Shown here: one piece after another, positions 36,891-49,822 of the stretch
Numbering within the stretch: position 1 is the stretch's first letter
Layout: every line of letters begins with the position of its first letter
Assembly (NCBI RefSeq): GCF_029227915.1
Contig: NC_079880.1
Span: 33,413,501 to 33,477,500 of the forward strand
Origin: Hydractinia symbiolongicarpus
Lineage: Eukaryota > Cnidaria > Hydrozoa > Anthoathecata > Hydractiniidae
DNA length: 64,000 bases
Direction: 5' to 3'
Translations under genes and position numbers: made by a program
Notes under the pieces: model-generated
Database searches by the model: none
The model's input: only the letters and a program-made list of their open reading frames with translations
Told to the model about the DNA's origin: nothing

Positions 36891-39435
36891 ACGTTCTAGT
36901 GTATTGGGAGTGGAAGGACTAGACCAATGGTAAATTGCGCAGGCACGCGAAACCACACGATTACGTGTAAGGCATTTAATAGGCGTCAAAAGGCCGTATT
37001 ATAGCCTTTTCATGTCGTGTGCATGTGGTTTACGGCGTTGTAAAGCCATGGAACCAGAGAAAAAACTTAGGACGGCGTAGTGTATTGAGAGTGGAAGGAC
37101 TAGACCAATGGTAACAAGCTTGGACGCGTGGAACCAAGTGATTTACGTGTAAGGCCATTATTAGGCGTCCAGAGGCCGTATTATAGCCTTTTCATGGCGT
37201 GTGCATGTGGATTACGGCGTTGAAAAGCCATGGAACCAGGGAAAACAACTTAGGACGGCGTAGTGTATTGAGAGTGGAAGAACTAGACCAATGGTAACAA
37301 GCTTTGACGCGTGGAACCCCGTGATTTACATGTAAGGCCATTATTAGGCGTCCAGAGGCCGTATTATAGCCTTTTCATGGCGTGTGCATGTGGTTTACAG
37401 CGTTGTAAAGCCATGGAACCAGGAAAAACAACTTAGGACGTTCTAGTGTATTGAGAGTGGAAGGACTAGACCAATGGTAACAAGCTTGGACGCGTGGAAC
37501 CACGTGATTTACGCGTAAGGCTTTTATTAGGCGTCCAGAGGCCGTATTATAGCCTTTTCATGGCGTGTGCATGTGGATTACGGCGTTGTAAAGCCATGGA
37601 ACCAGGGAAAACAACTTAGGACGGCGTAGTGTATTGAGAGTGGAAGAACTAGACCAATGGTAACAAGCTTGGACGCGTGGAACCAAGTGATTTACGTGTA
37701 AGGCCATTATTAGGCGTCCAGAGGCCGTATTATAGCCTTTTCATGGCGTGTGCATGTGGATTACGGCGTTGAAAAGCCATGGAACCAGGGAAAACAACTT
37801 AGGACGGCGTAGTGTATTGAGAGTGGAAGAACTAGACCAATGGTAACAAGCTTGGACGCGTGGAACCACGTGATTTACGTGTAAGGCATTTAATAGGCGT
37901 CAAAAGGCCGTATTATAGAATTTTCATGGCGTGTGCATGTGGTTTACGGCGTTGTAAAGCCATGGAACCAGGAAAAACAAGTTAGGAAGTTCTAGTGTAT
38001 TGAGAGTGGAAGGACTAGACCAATGGTAACCTGCGCAGGCACGCGAAACCACACGATTACGTGTAAGGCATTTCAGAGGCGTCAAAAGGCCGCAATATAG
38101 GATTTTCATGGCGTGTGCATGTGGTTTACGGCGTTGTAAAGCCATGGAACCAGAAAAAACAACTTAGGACGGCGTAGTGTATCGAGAGTGAAAGAACTAG
38201 ACCAATGGTAACAAGCTTGGACGCGTGGAACCTTGTGATTTACGTGTAAGGCCTTTATTAGGCGTCCAGGGCCGTATTATAGCCTTTTCATGGCGTGTGC
38301 ATGTGGATTACGGCGTTGTAAAGCCATGGAGCCAGGGAAAACAACTTAGCACGGCGTAGTGTATTGAGAGTGGAAGAACTAGACCAATGGTAACAAGCTT
38401 GGACGCGTGAAACCCCGTGATTTACGTGTAAGGCATTTATTGGGCGTCAAAAGGCCGTATTATAGCCCTTTCATGGCGTGTGCACGTGGTTTACGGCGTT
38501 GTAAAGCCATGGAACCAGGAAAAACAACTTAGGACGGCGTAGTGTATTGGCAGTGGAAGAGCTAGACCAATGGTAACAAGCTTGGCGCGTGGAACCACGT
38601 GATTTACGTGTAAGGCCTTTATTAGGCGTCCAGAGGCCGTATTATAGCCTTTTCATGGCGTGTGCATGTGGATTACGGCGTTGTAAAGCCATGGAACCAG
38701 GGAAAACAACTTAGGACGGCGTAGTGTATTGAGAGTGGAAGAACTAGACCAATGGTAACAAGCTTGGACGCGTGGAACCTTGTGATTTACGTGTAAGGCC
38801 TTTATTAGGCGTCCAGGGCCGTATTATAGCCTTTTCATGGCGTGTGCATGTGGATTACGGCGTTGTAAAGCCATGGAACCAGGAAAAACAACTTAGGACG
38901 TTCTAGTGTATTGAGAGTGGAAGGACTAGACCAATGGTAACCTGCGCAGGCACGCGAAACCACACGATTACGTGTAAGGCATTTCAGAGGCGTCAAAAGG
39001 CCGTATTATAGCCTTTTCATGGCGTGTACATGTGGTTTACGGCGTTGTAAAGCCATGGAACCAGAAAAAACAACTTAGGACGGCGTAGTGTATCGAGAGT
39101 GGAAGAACTAGACCAATGGTAACAAGCTTGGCCGCGTGGAACCTTGTGATTTACGTGTAAGGCCTTTATTAGGCGTCCAGGGCCGTATTATAGCCTTTTC
39201 ATGGCGTGTGCATGTGGATTACGGCGTTGTAAAGCCATGGAGCCAGGGAAAACAACTTAGGACGGCGTAGTGTATTGAGAGTGGAAGAACTAGACCAATG
39301 GTTACAAGCTTGGACGCGTGGAACCCCGTGATTTACGTGTAAGGCATTTATTGGGCGTCAAAAGGCCGTATTATAGCCTTTTCATGGCGTGTGCACGTGG
39401 TTTACGGCGTTGTAAAGCCATGGAACCAGGAAAAA
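36891..39435 (+). repeat. Mixed A/B monomers
   Basis: Several monomers carry ccaagtg with ggccattatt and gttgaaaagcc (about 37,134 and 37,682). A B-like monomer at about 37.93 kb has gttaggaagttct and aggccgcaatatagg. From about 38.1 kb the order (cgagagtgaaag, ccttgtg with ccagggccg, gagcc, ggcagtgg with cttggcgcg) anticipates the second C-rich domain and also resembles 49.8-56 kb. Confidence 0.55.
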
Positions 39436-40895
39436 CAACTTAGGACGGCGTAGTGTATTGAGAGTGGAAGAACTAGACCAATGGTAACAAGCTTGGCGCG
39501 TGGAACCACGTGATTTACGTGTAAGGCCTTTATTAGGCGTCCAGAGGCCGTATTATAGCCTTTTCATGGCGTGTGCATGTGGATTACGGCGTTGTAAAGC
39601 CATGGAACCAGGAAAAACAACTTAGGACGGCGTAGTGCATTAAGAGTGGAAGAACTAGACCAATAGTAACCTGCGCAGTCACGCGGAAACACGCGATTTA
39701 CGTGTAAGGCCTTTAATAGGCGGCAAATGGCCGTATTATGGCCTTTCAATGGCGTGTGCATGTGGTTTACGGCGTTCTAAACACATGGAACCAGAGAAAA
39801 CAACTTAGGACGGCGTGGTGTATTGAGAGTGGAAGAACTAGACCAATGGTACCAAGCTTGGACGCGTGGAACCACGTGATTTACGTGTAAGGCCTTTATT
39901 AGGCGTCAAAAGGCCGCGTTATAGCCTTTTCATGGCGTGTGCATGTGGTTTACGGCGTTGTAAAGCCATGGAACCAGGAAAAACAACTTAGGACGGCGTA
40001 GTGTATTGGGAGTGGAAGAACTAGACCAATGGTAACAAGCTTGGACGCGTGGAACCTTGTGATTTACGTGTAAGGCCTTTATTAGGCGTCCAGGGCCGTA
40101 TTATAGCCTTTTCATGGCGTGTGCATGTGGATTACGGCGTTGTAAAGCCATGGAACCAGGAAAAACAACTTAGGACGTTCTAGTGTATTGAGAGTGGAAG
40201 GACTAGACCAATGGTAACCTGCGCAGGCACGCGAACCCACACGATTACGTGTAAGGCATTTCAGAGGCGTCAAAAGGCCGTATTATAGCCTTTTCATGGC
40301 GTGTACATGTGGTTTACGGCTTTGTAAAGCCATGGAACCAGAAAAAAACAACTTAGGACGGCGTAGTGTATCAAGAGTGGAAGAACTAGACCAATGGTAA
40401 CAAGCTTGGCCGCGTGGAACCTTGTGATTTACGTGTAAGGCCTTTATTAGGCGTCCAGGGCCGTATTATAGTCTTTTCATGGCGTGTGCATGTGGATTAC
40501 GGCGTTGTAAAGCCATGGAGCCACGGAAAACAACTTAGGACGGCGTAGTGTATTGAGAGTGGAAGAACTAGACCAATGGTTACAAGCTTGGACGCGTGGA
40601 ACCCCGTGATTTACGTGTAAGGCATTTATTGGGCGTCAAAAGGCCGTATTATAGCCTTTTCATGGCGTGTGCACGTGGTTTACGGCGTTGTAAAGCCATG
40701 GAACCAGGAAAAACAACTTAGGACGGCGTAGTGTATTGGCAGTGGAAGAGCTAGACCAATGGTAACAAGCTTGGCGCGTGGAACCACGTGATTTACGTGT
40801 AAGGCCTTTATTAGGCGTCCAGAGGCCGTATTATAGGATTTTCATGGCGTGTGCATGTGGTTTACGGCGTTGTAAAGCCATGGAACCAGGGAAAA
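39436..40895 (+). repeat. 8-monomer C-containing unit (1,460 bp), copy 1
   Basis: Holds the C dimer at 39,588, an attgggag monomer, ccttgtg with ccagggccg, a B monomer with gcgaacccacacg, gtttacggctttg, atcaagag, cttggccgcg and ggttacaagc. All recur in the next unit. One extra A in agaaaaaaacaac here gives a one-base change of offset. Confidence 0.8.
39588..39953 (+). repeat. Type C dimer, copy 6
   Basis: Carries gtgcattaagag, shared only with the copy at 41,048, in agreement with the 8-monomer duplication of this region. Confidence 0.85.
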
Positions 40896-42354
40896 CAACT
40901 TAGGACGGCGTAGTGTATTGAGAGTGGAAGAACTAGACCAATGGTAACAAGCTTGGCGCGTGGAACCACGTGATTTACGTGTAAGGCCTTTATTAGGCGT
41001 CCAGAGGCCGTATTATAGCCTTTTCATGGCGTGTGCATGTGGATTACGGCGTTGTAAAGCCATGGAACCAGGAAAAACAACTTAGGACGGCGTAGTGCAT
41101 TAAGAGTGGAAGAACTAGACCAATAGTAACCTGCGCAGTCACGCGGAAACACGCGATTTACGTGTAAGGCCTTTAATAGGCGGCAAATGGCCGTATTATG
41201 GCCTTTCAATGGCGTGTGCATGTGGTTTACGGCGTTCTAAACACATGGAACCAGAGAAAACAACTTAGGACGGCGTGGTGTATTGAGAGTGGAAGAACTA
41301 GACCAATGGTACCAAGCTTGGACGCGTGGAACCACGTGATTTACGTGTAAGGCCTTTATTAGGCGTCAAAAGGCCGCGTTATAGCCTTTTCATGGCGTGT
41401 GCATGTGGTTTACGGCGTTGTAAAGCCATGGAACCAGGAAAAACAACTTAGGACGGCGTAGTGTATTGGGAGTGGAAGAACTAGACCAATGGTAACAAGC
41501 TTGGACGCGTGGAACCTTGTGATTTACGTGTAAGGCCTTTATTAGGCGTCCAGGGCCGTATTATAGCCTTTTCATGGCGTGTGCATGTGGATTACGGCGT
41601 TGTAAAGCCTTGGAACCAGGAAAAACAACTTAGGACGTTCTAGTGTATTGAGAGTGGAAGGACTAGACCAATGGTAACCTGCGCAGGCACGCGAACCCAC
41701 ACGATTACGTGTAAGGCATTTCAGAGGCGTCAAAAGGCCGTATTATAGCCTTTTCATGGCGTGTACATGTGGTTTACGGCTTTGTAAAGCCATGGAACCA
41801 GAAAAAACTACTTAGGACGGCGTAGTGTATCAAGAGTGGAAGAACTAGACCAATGGTAACAAGCTTGGCCGCGTGGAACCTTGTGATTTACGTGTAAGGC
41901 CTTTATTAGGCGTCCAGGGCCGTATTATAGCCTTTTCATGGCGTGTGCATGTGGATTACGGCGTTGTAAAGCCATGGAGCCAGGGAAAACAACTTAGGAC
42001 GGCGTAGTGTATTGAGAGTGGAAGAACTAGACCAATGGTTACAAGCTTGGACGCGTGGAACCCCGTGATTTACGTGTAAGGCATTTATTGGGCGTCAAAA
42101 GGCCGTATTATAGCCTTTTCATGGCGTGTGCACGTGGTTTACGGCGTTGTAAAGCCATGGAACCAGGAAAAACAACTTAGGACGGCGTAGTGTATTGGCA
42201 GTGGGAGAGCTAGACCAATGGTAACAAGCTTGGCGCGTGGAACCACGTGATTTACGTGTAAGGCCTTTATTAGGCGTCCAGAGGCCGTATTATAGGATTT
42301 TCATGGCGTGTGCATGTGGTTTACGGCGTTGTAAAGCCATGGAACCAGGGAAAA
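40896..42354 (+). repeat. 8-monomer C-containing unit (1,460 bp), copy 2
   Basis: Collinear with 39,436 onward. Private changes are aaagccttgg, agaaaaaactac and gtgggagagctag. Similarity to copy 1 continues to about 42.41 kb, where cttggacgcg faces cttggcgcg. Confidence 0.8.
41048..41413 (+). repeat. Type C dimer, copy 7
   Basis: Sister of the copy at 39,588 at an offset of 1,460 bp, with the same gtgcattaagag. Confidence 0.85.
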
Positions 42355-42871
42355 CAACTTAGGACGGCGTAGTGTATTGAGAGTGGAAGAACTAGACCAA
42401 TGGTAACAAGCTTGGACGCGTGGAACCTTGTGATTTACGTGTAAGGCCTTTATTAGGCGTCCAGGGCCGTATTATAGCCTTTTCATGGCGTGTGCATGTG
42501 GATTGCGGCGTCGTAAAGCCATGGAGCCAGGGAAAACAACTTAGGACGGCGTAGTGTATTGAGAGTGGAAGAACTAGACCAATGGTAACAAGCTTGGACG
42601 CGTGGAACCCCGTGATTTACGTGTAAGGCATTTATTGGGCGTCAAAAGGCCTTATTATAGCCTTTTCATGGCGTGTGCACGTGGTTTACGGCGTTGTAAA
42701 GCCATGGAACCAGGAAAAACAACTTAGGACGGCGTAGTGTATTGGGAGTGGAAGAACTAGACCAATGGTAACAAGCTTGGCGCGTGGAACCACGTGATTT
42801 ACGTGTAAGGCCTTTATTAGGCGTCCAGAGGCCGTATTATAGCCTTTTCATGGCGTGTGCATGTGGATTAC

Positions 42872-43237
42872 GGCGTTGTAAAGCCATGGAACCAGGAAAA
42901 ACAACTTAGGACGGCGTAGTGCATTGAGAGTGGAAGATCTAGACCAATAGTAACCTGCGCAGTCACGCGGAAACACGCGATTTACGTGTAAGGCCTTTAA
43001 TAGGCGGCAAATGGCCGTATTATGGCCTTTCAATGGCGTGTGCATGTGGTTTACGGCGTTCTAAACACATGGAACCAGAGAAAACAACTTAGGACGGCGG
43101 GGTGTATTGAGAGTGGAAGAACTAGACCAATGGTGCCAAGCTTGGACGCGTGGAACCACGTGATTTACGTGTAAGGCCTTTATTAGGCGTCAAAAGGCCG
43201 CGTTATAGCCTTTTCATGGCGTGTGCATGTGGTTTAC
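42872..43237 (+). repeat. Type C dimer, copy 8
   Basis: Private changes are gaagatctagacc (a BglII hexamer), ggcggggtg and ggtgccaagcttgg. It precedes the monomer that carries a 7-bp insertion at about 43,275. Confidence 0.85.
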
Positions 43238-43267
43238 GGCGTTGTAAAGCCATGGAACCAGGAAAAA

Positions 43268-43281
43268 CAACTTAGAACTTA
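43268..43281 (+). repeat. 7-bp tandem duplication aacttag
   Basis: The usual acaacttaggacgg reads acaacttagaacttagg here, an exact extra copy of aacttag. The change is confined to this monomer, as expected from local replication slippage. Confidence 0.85.
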
Positions 43282-46200
43282 GGACGGCGTAGTGTATTGG
43301 GAGTGGAAGAACTAGACCAATGGTAACAAGCTTGGACGCGTGGAACCACGTGATTTACGTGTAAGGCCTTTATTAGGCGTCCAGAGGCCGTATTATAGCC
43401 TCTTCATGGCGTGTGCATGTGGATTACGGCGTTGTAAAGCCATGAAACCAGGGAAAACAACTTAGGACGGCGTAGTGTATTGAGAGTGGAAGAACTAGAC
43501 CAATGGTAACAAGCTTGGACGCGTGGAACCCGGTGATTTACGTGTAAGGCATTTAATAGGCGTCAAAAGGCCGTATTATAGCCTTTTCATGGCGTGTGCA
43601 TGTGGTTGACGGCGTTGTAAAGCCATGGAACCAGGAAAAACAACTTAGGACGTTCTAGTGTATTGAGAGTGGAAGGACTAGACCAATGGTAACCTGCGCA
43701 GGCACGCGAAACCACACGATTACGTGTAAGGCATTTAATAGGCGTCAAAAGGCCGTATTACAGCCTTTTCATGGCGTGTGCATGTGGTTTACGGCGTTGT
43801 AAAGCCATGGAACCAGGAAAAACAACTAAAGACGGCGTAGTGTATTGAGAGTGGAAGAACTAGACTAATGGTAACAAGCTTGGACGCGTGGAACCACGTG
43901 ATTTACGTGTAAGGCCTTTATTAGGCGTCCAGAGGCCGTATTATAGCCTTTTCATGGCGTGTGCATGTGGATTACGGCGTTCTGAAGCCATGAAACCAGG
44001 AATAACAACTTAGGACGTTCTAGTGTATTGAGAGTGGAAGGACTAGACCAATGGTAACAAGCTTGGACGCGTGGAACTTTGTAATTTACGTGTAAGGCCT
44101 TTATTAGGCGTCCAGAGGCCGTATTATAGCCTTTTCATGGCGTGTGCATGTGGATTACGGCGTTCTGAAGCCATGGAACCAGGAATAACAACTTAGGACG
44201 TTCTAATGTATTGAGAGTGGAAGGACTAGACCAATGGTAAATTGCGCAGGCACGCGAAACCACACGATTACGTGTAAGGCATTTAATAGGCGTCAAAAGG
44301 CCGTATTATAGCCTTTTCATGTCGTGTGCATGTGGTTTACGGCGTTGTAAAGCCATGGAACCAGAGAAAAAAACTTAGGACGGCGTAATGTATTGAGAGT
44401 GGAAGAACTAGACCAATGGTAACAAGCTTGGACCCGTGGAACCCCGTGATTTACGTGTAAGGCATTTATTGGGCGTCAAAAGGCCGTATTATAGCCATTT
44501 CATGGCGTGTGCATGTGGATTACGGCGTTGTAAAGCCATGGAACCAGGGAAAACAACTTAGGACGGCGTAGTGTATTGAGAGTGGAAGAACTAGACCAAT
44601 GGTAACAAGCTTGGACGCGTGGAACCCGGTGATTTACGTGTAAGGCATTTAATAGACGTCAAAAGGCCGTATTATAGGATTTTCATGGCGTGTGCATGTG
44701 GTTTACGGCGTTGTAAAGCCATGGAACCAGGGAAAACAACTTAGGACGGCGTAGTGTTTTGAGAGTGGAAGAACTAGACCAATGGTAACAAGCTTGGACG
44801 CGTGGAACCTTGTGATTTACGTGTAAGGCCTTTATTAGGCGTCCAGGGCCGTATTATAGCCTTTTCATGACGTGTGCATGTGGATTACGGCGTTGTAAAG
44901 CCATGGAACCAGGAAAAACAACTTATTACGTTCTAGTGTATTGAGAGTGGAAGGACTAGACCAATGGTAACCTGCGCAGGCATGCGAAACCACACGATTA
45001 CGTGTAAGGCATTTCAGAGGCGTCAAAAGGCCGTATTATAGCCTTTTCATGGCGTGTACATGTGGTTTACGGCGTTGTAAAGCCATGGAACCAGAAAAAA
45101 CAACTTAGGACGGCGTAGTGTATCGAGAGTGGAAGAACTAGACCAATGGTAACAAGGTTGGACGCGTGGAACCCCGTGATTTACGTGTAAAGCATTTATT
45201 GGGCGTCAAAAGGCCGTATTATAGCCTTCTCATGGCGTGTGCACGTGGTTTACGGCGTTGTAAAGCCATAGAACCAGGAAAAACAACTTAGGACGGCGTA
45301 GTGTATTGGCAGTGGAAGAGCTAGACCAATGGTAACAAGCTTGGCGCGTGGAACCACGTGATTTACGTGTAAGGCCTTTATTAGGCGTCCAGAGGCCGTA
45401 TTATAGCCTTTTCATGGCGTGTGCATGTGGATTACGGCGTTGTAAAGCCATGGAACCAGGGAAAACAACTTAGGACGGCGTAGTGTATTAAGAGTGGAAG
45501 AACTAGACCAATGGTAACAAGCTTGGACGCATGGAACCCGGTGATTTACGTGTAAGGCATTTAATAGGCGTCAAAAGGCCGTATTATAGGATTTTCATGG
45601 CGTGTGCATGTGGTTTACGGCGTTGTAAAGCCATGGAACCAGGGAAAACAACTTAGGACGGCGTAGTGTATTGGCAGTGGAAGAGCTAAACCAATGGTAA
45701 CAAGCTTGGCGCGTGGAACCACGTGATTTACGTGTAAGGCCTTTATTAGGCGTCCAGAGGCCGTATTATAGGCTTTTCATGGCGTGTGCATGTGGATTAC
45801 GGCGTTGTAAAGCCATGGAACCAGGGAAAACAACTTAGGACGGCGTAGTGTATTGAGAGTGGAAGAACTAGACCAATGGTAACAAGCTTGGACGCATGGA
45901 ACCCGGTGATTTACGTGTAAGGCATTTAATAGGCGTCAAAAGGCCGTATTATAGGATTTTCATGGCGTGTGCATGTGGTTTACGGCGTTGTAAAGCCATG
46001 GAACCAGGGAAAACAACTTAGGACGGCGTAGTGTATTGAGAGTGGAAGAACTAGACCAATGGTAACAAGCTTGGACGCGTTGAACCTTGTGATTTACGTG
46101 TAAGGCCTTTATTAGGCGTCCAGGGCCGTATTATAGCCTTTTCATGGCGTGTGCATGTGGATTACGGCGTTGTAAAGCCTTGGAGCCAGGGAAAACAACT

Positions 46201-46348
46201 TAGGACGGCGTAGTGTATTGAGAGTGGAAGAACTAGACCAATGGTAACAAGCTTGGACGCGTGGAACCTCGTGATTTACGTGTAAGGCATTTAATAGGCG
46301 TCAAAAGGCCGTATTATAGGATTTTCATGGCGTGTGCATGTGGTTTAC

Positions 46349-46714
46349 GGCGTTGTAAAGCCATGGAACCAGGAAAAACAACTTAGGACGGCGTAGTGCA
46401 TTGAGAGTGGAAGAACTAGACCAATAGTAACCTGCGCAGTCACGCGGAAACACGCGATTTACGTGTAAGGCCTTTAATAGGCGGCAAATGGCCGTATTAT
46501 GGCCTTTCAATGGCGTGTGCATGTGGTTTACGGCGTTCTAAACACATGGAACCAGAGAAAACAACTTAGGACGGCGTGGTGTATTCAGAGTGGAAGAACT
46601 AGACCAATGGTACCAAGCTTGGACGCGTGGAACCACGTGATTTACGTGTAAGGCCTTTATTAGGCGTTAAAAGGCCGCGTTATAGCCTTTTCATGGCGTG
46701 TGCATGTGGTTTAC
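46349..46714 (+). repeat. Type C dimer, copy 9
   Basis: Carries gtattcagag and aggcgttaaaagg as in copies 2 and 5 but aatagtaacc, so it descends from the same branch before or apart from the aatagtgacc change. Confidence 0.85.
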
Positions 46715-49639
46715 GGCGTTGTAAAGCCATGGAACCAGGAAAAACAACTTAGGACGGCGTAGTGTATTGGCAGTGGAAGAACTAGACCAATGGTAACAAG
46801 CTTGGACGCGTGGAACCACGTGATTTACGTGTAAGGCCTTTATTAGGCGTCCAGAGGCCGTATTATAGCCTCTTCATGGCGTGTGCATGTGGTTCACGGC
46901 GTTGTAAAGCCATGGAACCAGAAAAAACAACTTAGGACGGCGTAGTGTATCGAGAGTGGAAGAACTAGACCAATGGTAACAAGCTTGGACGCGTGGAACT
47001 TTGTGATTTACGTGTAAGGCCTTTATTAGGCGTCCAGAGGCCGTATTATAGCCTTTTCATGGCGTGTGCATGTGGATTACGGCGTTGTAAAGCCATGGAG
47101 CTAGGGAAAACAACTTAGGACGGCGTAGTGTATTGAGAGTGGAAGAACTAGACCAATGGTAACAAGCTTGGACGCGTGGAACCCCGTGATTTACGTGTAA
47201 GGCATTTAATGGCGTCAAAAGGCCGTATTATAGCCTTTTCATGGCGTGTGCACGTGGTTTACGGCGTTGTGAAGCCATGGAACCAGGAAAAACATCTTAG
47301 GACGGGGTAGTGTATTTGGAGTGGAAGAACTAGACCAATGGTAACAAGCTTGGACGCGTGGAACCACGTGATTTACGTGTAAGACCTTTATTAGGCGTCC
47401 AGAGGCCGTATTATAGCCTCTTCATGGCGTGTGCATGTGGATTACGGCGTTGTAAAGCCATGGAACCAGGGAAAACAACATAGGACGGCGTAGTGCATTG
47501 AGAGTGGAAGAACTAGACCAATGGTAACAAGCTTGGACACGTGGAACCCGGTGATTTACGTGTAAGGCATTTAATAGGCGTCAAAAGTCTGTATTATAGC
47601 ATTTTCATGTCGTGTGCATGTGGTTTACAGCGTTGTAAAGCCATGGAGCCAGGAAAAACAACTTAGGACGTTCTAGTGTATTGAGAGTGGAAGGACTAGA
47701 CCAATGGTAACCTGCGCAGGCACGCAAAACCACATGATTACGTGTAAGGCATTTAATAGGCGTCAAAAGGCCGTATTATAGCCTTTTCATGGCGTGTGCA
47801 TGTGGTTTACGGCGTTGTAAAGCCATGGAACCAGGAAAAACAACTTAGGACGGTGTAGTGTATTGAGAGTGGAAGAACTAGACCAATGGTAACAAGCTTG
47901 GACGCGTGGAACCACGTGATTTACGTGTAAGGCATTTAATAGGTGTCAAAAGGCCGCATTACAGCCCTTTCATGGCGTGTGCATGTGGTTTACGGCGTTG
48001 TAAAGCCATGGAACAAGGAAAAACAACTTAGGACGGCGTAGTGTATTGAGAGTGGAAGAACTAGACCAATGGTAACAAGCTTGGACGCGTGGAACCCGGT
48101 GATTTACGTGTAAGGCATTTAATAGGCGTCAAAAGTCCGTATTATAGCATTTTCATGGCGTGTGCATGTGGTTTACGGCGTTGTAAAGCCATGGAGCCAG
48201 GAAAAACAACTTAGGACGTTCTAGTGTATTGAGAGTGGAAGGACTAGACCAATGGTAACATGCACAGGCACGCGAAACCACACGATTACGTGTAAGGCAT
48301 TTAATAGACGTCAAAAGGCCGTATTATAGCCTTTTCATGGCGTGTGCATGTGGTTTACGGCGTTGTAAAGCCATGGAACAAGGAAAAACAACTTAGGACG
48401 GCGTAGTGTATTGAGAGTGGAAGAACTAGACCAATGGTAACAAGCTTGGACGCGTGGAACCACGTGATTTACGTGTAAGGCCTTTATTAGGCGTCCAGAG
48501 GCCGTATTATAGCCTCTTCATGGCGTGTGCATGTGGATTACGGCGTTGTAAAGCCATGGAACCAGGGAAAACGACATAGGACGGCGTAGTGCATTGAGAG
48601 TGGAAGAACTAGACCAATGGTAACAAGCTTGGACGCGTGGAACCCCGTGATTTACGTGTAAGGCATTTAATAGGCGTCAAAAGTCCGTATTATAGCATTT
48701 TCATGGCGTGTGCATGTGGATTACGGCGTTGTAAAGCCATGGAACTAGGGAAAACAACTTAGGACGGCGTAGTGTATTGAGAGTGGAAGAACTAGACCAA
48801 TGGTAACAAGCTTGGACGCGTGGAACCACGTGATTTACGTGTAAGGCCTTTATTCGGCGTCCAGAGGCCGTATTATAGCATTTTCATGGCGTGTGCATGT
48901 GGATTACGGCGTTGTAAAGCCATGGATCCAGGGAAAACAACTTACGACGGCGTAGTGTATTGAGAGTGGAAGAACTAAACCAATGGTAACAAGCTTGGAC
49001 GCGTGGAACCTTGTGATTTACGTGTAAGGCCTTTATTAGGCGTCCAGAGGCCGTATTATAGCCTTTTCATGGCGTGTGCATGTGGTTTACGGCGTTGTAA
49101 AGCCATGGAACCAGAGAAAAAAACTTAGGACGGCGTAGTGTATTGAGAGTGGAAGAACTAGACCAATGGTAACAAGCTTGGACGCGTGGAACCACGTGAT
49201 TTACGTGTAAGGCCTTTATTCGGCGTCCAGAGGCCGTATTATAGCCTTTTCATGGCGTGTGCATGTGGATTACGGCGTTGTAAAGCCATGGAACCAGGGA
49301 AAACAACTTAGGACGGCGTAGTGTATTGAGAGTGGAAGAACTAGACCAATGGTAACAAGTTTGGACGCGTGGAACCCCGTGATTTACGTGTAAGACATTT
49401 AATAGGCGTCAAAAAGCCGTATTATAGCCTTTTCATGGCGTGTACATGTGGTTTACGGCGTTGTAAAGCCATGGAACCAGAAAAAACAACTTAGGACGGC
49501 GTAGTGTATCGAGAGTGGAAGAACTAGACCAATGGTAACAAGCTTGGACGCGTGGAACCTTGTGATTTACGTGTAAGGCCTTTAATAGGCGTCCAGAGGC
49601 CGTATTACAGCCTTTTCATGGCGTGTGCATGTGGATTAC

Positions 49640-49822
49640 GGCGTTGTAAAGCCATGGAGCCAGGGAAAACAACTTAGGACGGCGTAGTGTATTGAGAGTG
49701 GAAGAACTAGACCAATGGTAACAAGCTTGGACGCGTGGAACCACGTGATTTACGTGTAAGGCCTTTATTAGGCGTCCAGAGGCCGTATTATAGCCTTTTC
49801 ATGGCGTGTGCATGTGGATTAC
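49640..49822 (+). repeat. Representative type A satellite monomer (183 bp)
   Basis: This is a good example of the commonest monomer. Counting from ggcgttg as position 1, it holds the CCATGG block (about 14), an A-run followed by acaacttagg (about 27-39), the accaatgg block (about 72), AAGCTTGG then ACGCGTGG (about 85-99), the CACGT-GATTT-ACGTG dyad (103-117), ggcctttattaggcg (about 121), ggccgtattatagcc (about 142) and ggcgtgtgcatgtgg (about 164). It differs from the commonest form by gagcc in place of gaacc. The length is divisible by three, yet stop codons interrupt every frame, so arrays of this unit do not make long open frames. Confidence 0.9.
49742..49756. other. Dyad CACGT-GATTT-ACGTG in type A monomer
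   Basis: This is a perfect 5-bp inverted repeat around a 5-base loop. It recurs in every type A monomer that carries the ccacgtg variant. The left arm overlaps a CACGTG hexamer. In other monomers the left arm is replaced (ccccgtg, cccggtg, ccttgtg, ccaagtg, ccctgtg, ctttgtg, ccccatg), while the right arm ttacgtg is nearly invariant. It could be a protein-binding dyad or a small hairpin, but no function is shown by the sequence. Confidence 0.6.

Larger units (their letters stand above)
42400..46730 (+). repeat. Second C-rich domain, right part
   Basis: This resembles 22.9-27.3 kb at an offset of about 19.48 kb: D-type monomers with gttctgaagcc and aggaataac, a ctttgtaatttacg monomer, catgtcgtg, ggattttcatgg with aatagacgtc, catgacgtg, a cagaggcg B monomer, ggcagtgg pairs with gacgcatgg and the C dimer at 46,349. 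The segment 43.80-44.88 kb recurs at the end of the window. Confidence 0.65.
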
